9,706 nucleotides of DNA from JANNAT01 sp031422555 (GTDB taxonomy: Bacteria > Pseudomonadota > Alphaproteobacteria > Rhodobacterales > Rhodobacteraceae): positions 1-9,706 of the forward strand of contig JANPLZ010000031.1 in assembly GCA_031422555.1 (NCBI GenBank). The letters are read 5' to 3'. Numbering within the stretch: the stretch's first letter is position 1; each line of letters opens with the position of its first letter. Made by a program: the position numbers and the translations under genes. This document shows, one piece after another, positions 6,159 through 9,706 of the stretch. Below the pieces are notes generated by a model. The model saw nothing but the letters and a program-made list of their open reading frames with translations. It had not been told where the DNA came from and made no database searches.

Positions 6159-7436
6159 ATGAGCACGATCATCGACATTCACGCCCGCGAAATTCTGGAC
6201 AGCCGGGGCAACCCCACGGTTGAGGTTGACGTGATCCTGGAAAGTGGCGCGATGGGGCGGGCGGCGGTGCCTTCGGGGGCCTCAACCGGCGCGCACGAAG
6301 CCAACGAGCGCCGCGACGGCGACAAAAAACGCTATATGGGCAAGGGTGTGCTAGAGGCGGTGGCGGCGGTGAACGGCGAGATTGCCGCCGAAATCGTAGG
6401 CTTTGACGCCACCGAACAGGTCGGCATTGACCGCACGATGATCGAGTTGGACGGCACGCCAAACAAGGCCCGTCTGGGTGCCAACGCTATTCTGGGCGTG
6501 TCTTTGGCGGTGGCCAAGGCGGCGGCGGAATTCACCGGCCAGCCCTTATACCGCTATATCGGCGGCACCTCGGCGCGGGTGTTGCCGGTGCCGATGATGA
6601 ACATCATCAACGGCGGCGAACATGCCGACAACCCGATTGATATTCAGGAATTCATGATCATGCCGGTGGCCGCGCAAAACATCCGCGAGGCGGTGCGCAT
6701 GGGGTCCGAAGTGTTCCACACCCTGAAGAAAGAGCTGCAGAAGGCCGGCCATAACACCGGCATCGGCGATGAGGGCGGCTTTGCCCCCAATTTGAAGTCT
6801 GCCCGCGAAGCGCTTGATTTCATTCTGAAGTCCATTGAAATTGCGGGCTACAAGCCGGGCCACGATATCTGTCTGGCGCTAGATTGCGCGGCCACCGAAT
6901 ATTTCAAAGGTGGCAAGTATGAAATGAAGGGCGAAGGCAAATCCCTGAGCGTTGAGCAGAACGTCGATTTTCTGGCAGGCCTTGCCGCCGATTATCCTAT
7001 CATCTCGATCGAGGATGGCTGTTCCGAAGATGACTGGGACGGATGGAAGCTGTTGACCGACCGGTTGGGCAGCAAAATTCAACTGGTCGGCGACGATCTG
7101 TTTGTCACCAACCCGACCCGTCTGGCAGATGGCATCGCGCGCGGCTGTGCCAATTCGATGCTGGTCAAGGTCAACCAGATCGGCACGCTGACCGAAACGC
7201 TGGCGGCGGTCGATATGGCGCACCGCGCGCGCTATACCAATGTGATGAGCCACCGCTCGGGCGAGACCGAAGACACCACCATCGCCGATCTGGCGGTGGC
7301 CACCAACTGCGGCCAGATCAAGACCGGATCGCTGTCACGCTCGGACCGGTTGGCCAAGTATAACCAACTGATCCGGATAGAGGAAATGCTGGGCGAGACG
7401 GCGGAATACGCGGGGCTGTCGGTGCTGCGGCGCTAA
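6159..7436 (+). CDS. eno: Enolase (phosphopyruvate hydratase)
   Basis: Interconverts 2-phosphoglycerate and phosphoenolpyruvate in glycolysis and gluconeogenesis; a cytoplasmic, magnesium-dependent enzyme and, in many bacteria, part of the RNA degradosome. The 425-residue length is normal. By alignment from memory to E. coli enolase, the key residues are all present: H155 (G-G-E-H-A-D), E164 and E205 (D-E-G-G-F), the three magnesium ligands D242, E285 and D312, base K337 in the signature L-V-K-V-N-Q-I-G-T-L-T-E-T, S364-H-R-S-G-E-T-E-D, and K388. A small variation is S-I-E-D-G-C-S-E-D-D-W, where many enolases have other residues in place of C-S. ATG 6159 is chosen over an upstream in-frame TTG (6138) because GGAG (6147-6150) is 8 nt before it and M-S-T-I-I matches family N-termini. 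It stands alone, with an intrinsic terminator after it. Confidence 0.98.
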   Translation: MSTIIDIHAREILDSRGNPTVEVDVILESGAMGRAAVPSGASTGAHEANERRDGDKKRYMGKGVLEAVAAVNGEIAAEIVGFDATEQVGIDRTMIELDGTPNKARLGANAILGVSLAVAKAAAEFTGQPLYRYIGGTSARVLPVPMMNIINGGEHADNPIDIQEFMIMPVAAQNIREAVRMGSEVFHTLKKELQKAGHNTGIGDEGGFAPNLKSAREALDFILKSIEIAGYKPGHDICLALDCAATEYFKGGKYEMKGEGKSLSVEQNVDFLAGLAADYPIISIEDGCSEDDWDGWKLLTDRLGSKIQLVGDDLFVTNPTRLADGIARGCANSMLVKVNQIGTLTETLAAVDMAHRARYTNVMSHRSGETEDTTIADLAVATNCGQIKTGSLSRSDRLAKYNQLIRIEEMLGETAEYAGLSVLRR

Positions 7437-7459
7437 GCTGAAGGTGTAGTGAGTTCGGA

Positions 7460-7490
7460 AAAAGGGGCTGCGCCGATGCGCGGCCCTTTT
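7460..7490 (+). terminator. Intrinsic terminator of eno
   Basis: AAAAGGG (7460-7466) pairs with CCCTTTT (7484-7490), and CTGCGC (7468-7473) pairs with GCGCGG (7478-7483, one G-U pair), around a CGAT tetraloop with one bulged G. The stem ends in TTTT and starts 23 bases after the eno stop codon, a textbook rho-independent form. Confidence 0.85.
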
Positions 7491-7579
7491 GTCTGTCACT
7501 TAGTGCGGGCGAGTGCCCTTCACGGATAAATGCCCGATCGGCGTAGGGTGCCAGCGCCGCCGCAGACCCCGCACTTGAA

Positions 7580-7592
7580 TGTATCCGATACA
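7580..7592. promoter_or_regulatory. Perfect palindrome upstream of rarD, operator-like
   Basis: TGTATC-C-GATACA is a perfect 6-bp inverted repeat around a single central base, 45 bp before the rarD start. An overlapping pair ACTTG/CAAGT (7573-7577 and 7591-7595) widens the symmetry. Palindromes with TGTAT/ATACA arms are bound by several GntR-type regulators, but no regulator gene is nearby and no clear -10/-35 pair flanks it, so the role is a guess. Confidence 0.3.
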
Positions 7593-7637
7593 AGTTTGCC
7601 GTTTCCCTTTGCGCCGCGCGCGCGTAGCAAGCAGGCC

Positions 7638-8540
7638 ATGAACACCGCCCCCAAAAACGAAGACACCCTGCGCGGCTTTGGCTTTGCCTTGACGGCCTAT
7701 CTGTTGTGGGGGTTTTTACCGATCTATATGAAGTCGGTGGCGCATATTCCACCCGCCGAGGTGATCGCCCATCGGGTGATCTGGTCGATCCCGATTGCCG
7801 CCGCGGTGTTGATCTGGCTGGGCCGCACGGCGGATATTCGTGCGGCCATCCGCAACCCGCGCATGCTGGCGATGGCGGGCTGCACCGCCGCCTTGATCAG
7901 CGTCAATTGGGGCATTTATGTCTGGTCCATCGGCGCAGGTCACGCGCTTGACGCGGCTTTGGGCTATTACATCAACCCGCTGTTTTCGATCTTTCTGGGC
8001 GCTGTGCTGCTGGGCGAACGCCTAAGCCGCGCGCAAAAACTGGCAATTGCGCTGGCGGCGGTGGCGGTGGCGGTGCTGACCATCGAGGGCGGCAAACTGC
8101 CGTTGGCGGCGCTGGGGTTGACTGTGACCTGGGGCTTTTATGCCTATCTGAAGAAATCCCTGCCCATTGGCCCGAACCAGGGATTTTTCCTTGAGGTGAT
8201 CATTCTGGCCCCTTTCGCGGCGGGATATATCTTGTGGGCGGGGTGGACGGGGCGCAGCCATTTCTTTGCGGGCGCAAATTTTGACACCGTCATGTTGCTG
8301 TGTGCCGGGTTCGTGACGGCGGTGCCTTTGATGATTTATGCCAATGGCGCGAAACTGCTGCGGTTATCCACCATCGGCATCTTGCAATACATCGCCCCGA
8401 CGATGATCTTTCTGACGGCGGTTTACGTGTTCAATGAACCCTTTGGCCGCGCCCGTATGGTGGCGTTTCCGATGATCTGGGCGGCATTGATCCTCTATAC
8501 CGTGTCAATGGTGCGTCAGGCGCGGGCGGCGGGGAAATAA
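7638..8540 (+). CDS. rarD: RarD-type EamA-family permease
   Basis: A 300-residue inner-membrane protein of the drug/metabolite transporter superfamily, about ten predicted helices. RarD is named for a chloramphenicol-sensitivity phenotype; the physiological substrate of most members is unknown. Family hallmarks are strong: an N-terminal Y-L-L-W-G-F-L-P-I-Y (21-30), H-R-V-I-W-S (45-50), N-W-G-I-Y-V-W (90-96) followed by the G-H..D-A-A-L-G-Y-Y-I-N-P-L region (101-115), L-L-G-E-R-L (124-129), W-G-F-Y-A-Y-L-K-K (165-173), and A-N-G-A-K-L-L-R-L-S-T (235-245) with L-Q-Y-I-A-P-T (249-255). I chose ATG 7638, preceded by AAGCAGG, because the longer in-frame extension upstream is Pro/Arg-rich and unlike the family. 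It converges on anmK with one base between stop codons. A palindrome at 7580-7592 may regulate it. Confidence 0.93.
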   Translation: MNTAPKNEDTLRGFGFALTAYLLWGFLPIYMKSVAHIPPAEVIAHRVIWSIPIAAAVLIWLGRTADIRAAIRNPRMLAMAGCTAALISVNWGIYVWSIGAGHALDAALGYYINPLFSIFLGAVLLGERLSRAQKLAIALAAVAVAVLTIEGGKLPLAALGLTVTWGFYAYLKKSLPIGPNQGFFLEVIILAPFAAGYILWAGWTGRSHFFAGANFDTVMLLCAGFVTAVPLMIYANGAKLLRLSTIGILQYIAPTMIFLTAVYVFNEPFGRARMVAFPMIWAALILYTVSMVRQARAAGK

Positions 8541-8541
8541 C

Positions 8542-9636
8542 CTAAGGGCGGCTGATTTGCCCGCCGCCCACCGCCGCCGCCACCCCGGTGGTGTCTTTGC
8601 ACGACGTGGGCAAGCCGCGCGCCACCCGTACCGCCAGATGGGCAAAGGCCTGCGCCTCTAGCATGTCACCGTTAAGGCCAACGGTTTCAATTTGTTGCAC
8701 GTCACACTTAATGCGGTTTTGCAACTGTTGCATCAGCGAAGTGTTGTGCCGCCCGCCACCGGTAACCAGAATTTGCGCTACCGGTTTTGGGAAAAACGCA
8801 ACCCCTTTGGCCACAGCCAGCGCCGCCGCCGCCGTCAAAGTTGCGGCGGCGTCAGCGTCGTTTAGGGCGGCGACCGCCTGCAACAGGCCATGAAAATCAT
8901 TGCGGTCCAGCGATTTTGGAGGGATTTTCAGGAAAAAGCTGTGGCCTGAAAGCTGGGCCAGAATGTGGGCATCAACGGTGCCGCTGACAGCCAAAGCACC
9001 GTCCGCATCCAGCGCCACCCCCCGCCGTGCCTGCATCAGATCGTCGATCGGCGCGTTGGCGGGGCCGGTATCAAAGGCCAACAGCGCACCGGGGCATTCG
9101 GGCGTGGCCGCTTCGGGATCAATCCATGTCAGATTGCCCACACCGCCCATATTCAAAATCGCCAACGGTGCTGTGGCCCCGATCCACCGCGCACAGGCCC
9201 AGTGGAAAAACGGCGCCAGCGGCGCGCCCTGCCCGCCCATCTGCACATCGGCGCTGCGAAAATCCCACACCACAGGCAAGCCCAGAACCTGCGCCAACAC
9301 CGCGCCGTTGCCCGCCTGATGTGTGCCGCGCCCGCGCGGGTCATGCGCCAAAGTCTGGCCATGAAAGCCGATGATATCTACCCCCGAAAACCGCGTCAGC
9401 ACTTCGGCATGCGCCGACTCTGTCACTTCGGCGGCAGCGGCCACATCCGGATCGCCCGGCCACTGCCCGAGGGCTGCGCGCAACACCGCTTGTTCCGCAC
9501 CGGTGTAGGCGCGATAGGCATGCGGGCCAAATTCATGGATTTTATGGCCGTCGGTCAGCACCATGGCGGCATCAACCCCGTCCAAAGACGTGCCCGACAT
9601 CGCCCCCAACGCCCAAACCGGCCCCGTCTGTCGCAT
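8542..9636 (-). CDS. anmK: Anhydro-N-acetylmuramic acid kinase
   Basis: Phosphorylates and ring-opens 1,6-anhydro-N-acetylmuramic acid to N-acetylmuramic acid 6-phosphate with ATP, a cytoplasmic step in recycling peptidoglycan fragments; MurQ etherase acts next in the known pathway. The 364-residue length fits the family. Visible motifs: phosphate-binding G-A-M-S-G-T-S-L-D-G-V-D (11-22), G-F-H-G-Q-T (90-95), D-F-R-S-A-D (125-130), N-M-G-G-V-G-N-L-T (162-170), F-D-T-G-P-A-N (188-194) with the likely catalytic base D189, G-G-G-R-H-N (293-298) and the C-terminal G-D-M-L-E-A-Q-A-F-A (323-332). The ATG at 9636 follows AGGGGA on the minus strand at good spacing. It is tail to tail with rarD and head to head with the probable tyrS across 57 bp. 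No other cell-wall recycling gene is in the window. Confidence 0.96.
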   Translation of the reverse strand: MRQTGPVWALGAMSGTSLDGVDAAMVLTDGHKIHEFGPHAYRAYTGAEQAVLRAALGQWPGDPDVAAAAEVTESAHAEVLTRFSGVDIIGFHGQTLAHDPRGRGTHQAGNGAVLAQVLGLPVVWDFRSADVQMGGQGAPLAPFFHWACARWIGATAPLAILNMGGVGNLTWIDPEAATPECPGALLAFDTGPANAPIDDLMQARRGVALDADGALAVSGTVDAHILAQLSGHSFFLKIPPKSLDRNDFHGLLQAVAALNDADAAATLTAAAALAVAKGVAFFPKPVAQILVTGGGRHNTSLMQQLQNRIKCDVQQIETVGLNGDMLEAQAFAHLAVRVARGLPTSCKDTTGVAAAVGGGQISRP

Positions 9637-9693
9637 CTTCCCCTACCGCCCTCTGCCCGCTATACCGCGCAGACCTTAAAGCATGAGTGTGCC

Positions 9694-9706
9694 ATGACCT
9701 ACCATC
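9694..9706 (+). CDS. tyrS: Probable start of tyrosyl-tRNA synthetase gene (3' part outside window)
   Basis: Only four codons are visible, M-T-Y-H, plus one base. From memory, Rhodobacterales TyrS proteins commonly begin M-T-Y-H-P-K-S, and tyrS is often found divergent to anmK in that group, so this is the best guess. TyrS charges tRNA-Tyr in the cytoplasm. A weak GAG (9685-9687) lies 6 nt before the ATG. A five-codon frame (ATG 9683 to TGA 9697) overlaps the start as ATGA. The call rests on context and four residues only. Confidence 0.4.

Noticed and set aside
6879..7253. Minus-strand open frames opposite eno (for example 6546-6863 and 6879-7253)
   Set aside because: Shadows of the enolase frame; no ribosome binding site or recognisable domain.
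7530..7637. N-terminal extension of rarD from an upstream alternative start
   Set aside because: The extension is Pro/Arg-rich and crosses the palindrome and promoter region, while ATG 7638 gives the standard RarD N-terminus and length.
8900..9319. 139-codon open frame on the plus strand
   Set aside because: Antisense to the well-supported anmK; low-complexity shadow frame.

Overview
The window looks like an ordinary, high-G+C chromosomal housekeeping segment from an alphaproteobacterium, most likely of the order Rhodobacterales. I infer this from the long class II (B12-dependent) ribonucleotide reductase, a cysteine-free Fur/Mur-type metal regulator typical of alphaproteobacteria, the style of the enolase and AnmK proteins, and a right-edge start (M-T-Y-H) that resembles Rhodobacterales tyrosyl-tRNA synthetase. 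No search was run, so the taxonomic call rests on recognising the protein families.

Layout from left to right: (1) the C-terminal end of an unrecognised, possibly exported protein on the + strand (2-259). (2) A perfect 10-bp-stem hairpin (372-400) sits between it and the convergent nrdJ (417-4109, minus strand), the adenosylcobalamin-dependent ribonucleotide reductase. (3) A 439-bp gene-free leader/promoter region (4110-4548) holds two related palindromes that resemble NrdR boxes, plus nested inverted repeats. (4) An EamA-family membrane transporter (4549-5433, minus). (5) Divergent from it, a Fur-family regulator best called Mur/Fur (5576-5986, plus). (6) A 172-bp spacer with a large inverted repeat and a second hairpin. 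(7) Enolase (6159-7436, plus), followed by a strong intrinsic terminator (7460-7490). (8) A RarD-type EamA permease (7638-8540, plus), which meets (9) anmK, the anhydro-N-acetylmuramic acid kinase (8542-9636, minus), tail to tail with one base between their stop codons. (10) The first four codons of a probable tyrS (9694-9706, plus) at the right edge.

The genes appear to be mostly separate single-gene transcription units: nucleotide reduction (nrdJ), metal-responsive regulation (mur), glycolysis (eno), cell-wall recycling (anmK), probable aminoacylation (tyrS) and two unrelated drug/metabolite transporters. I see no mobile element, CRISPR array, tRNA, rRNA or defence system. I found no convincing evidence of an undescribed system. 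The best candidates for a second look are non-coding: the paired palindromes and foldable leader upstream of nrdJ, the long inverted repeat between mur and eno, and a short perfect operator-like palindrome in front of rarD.
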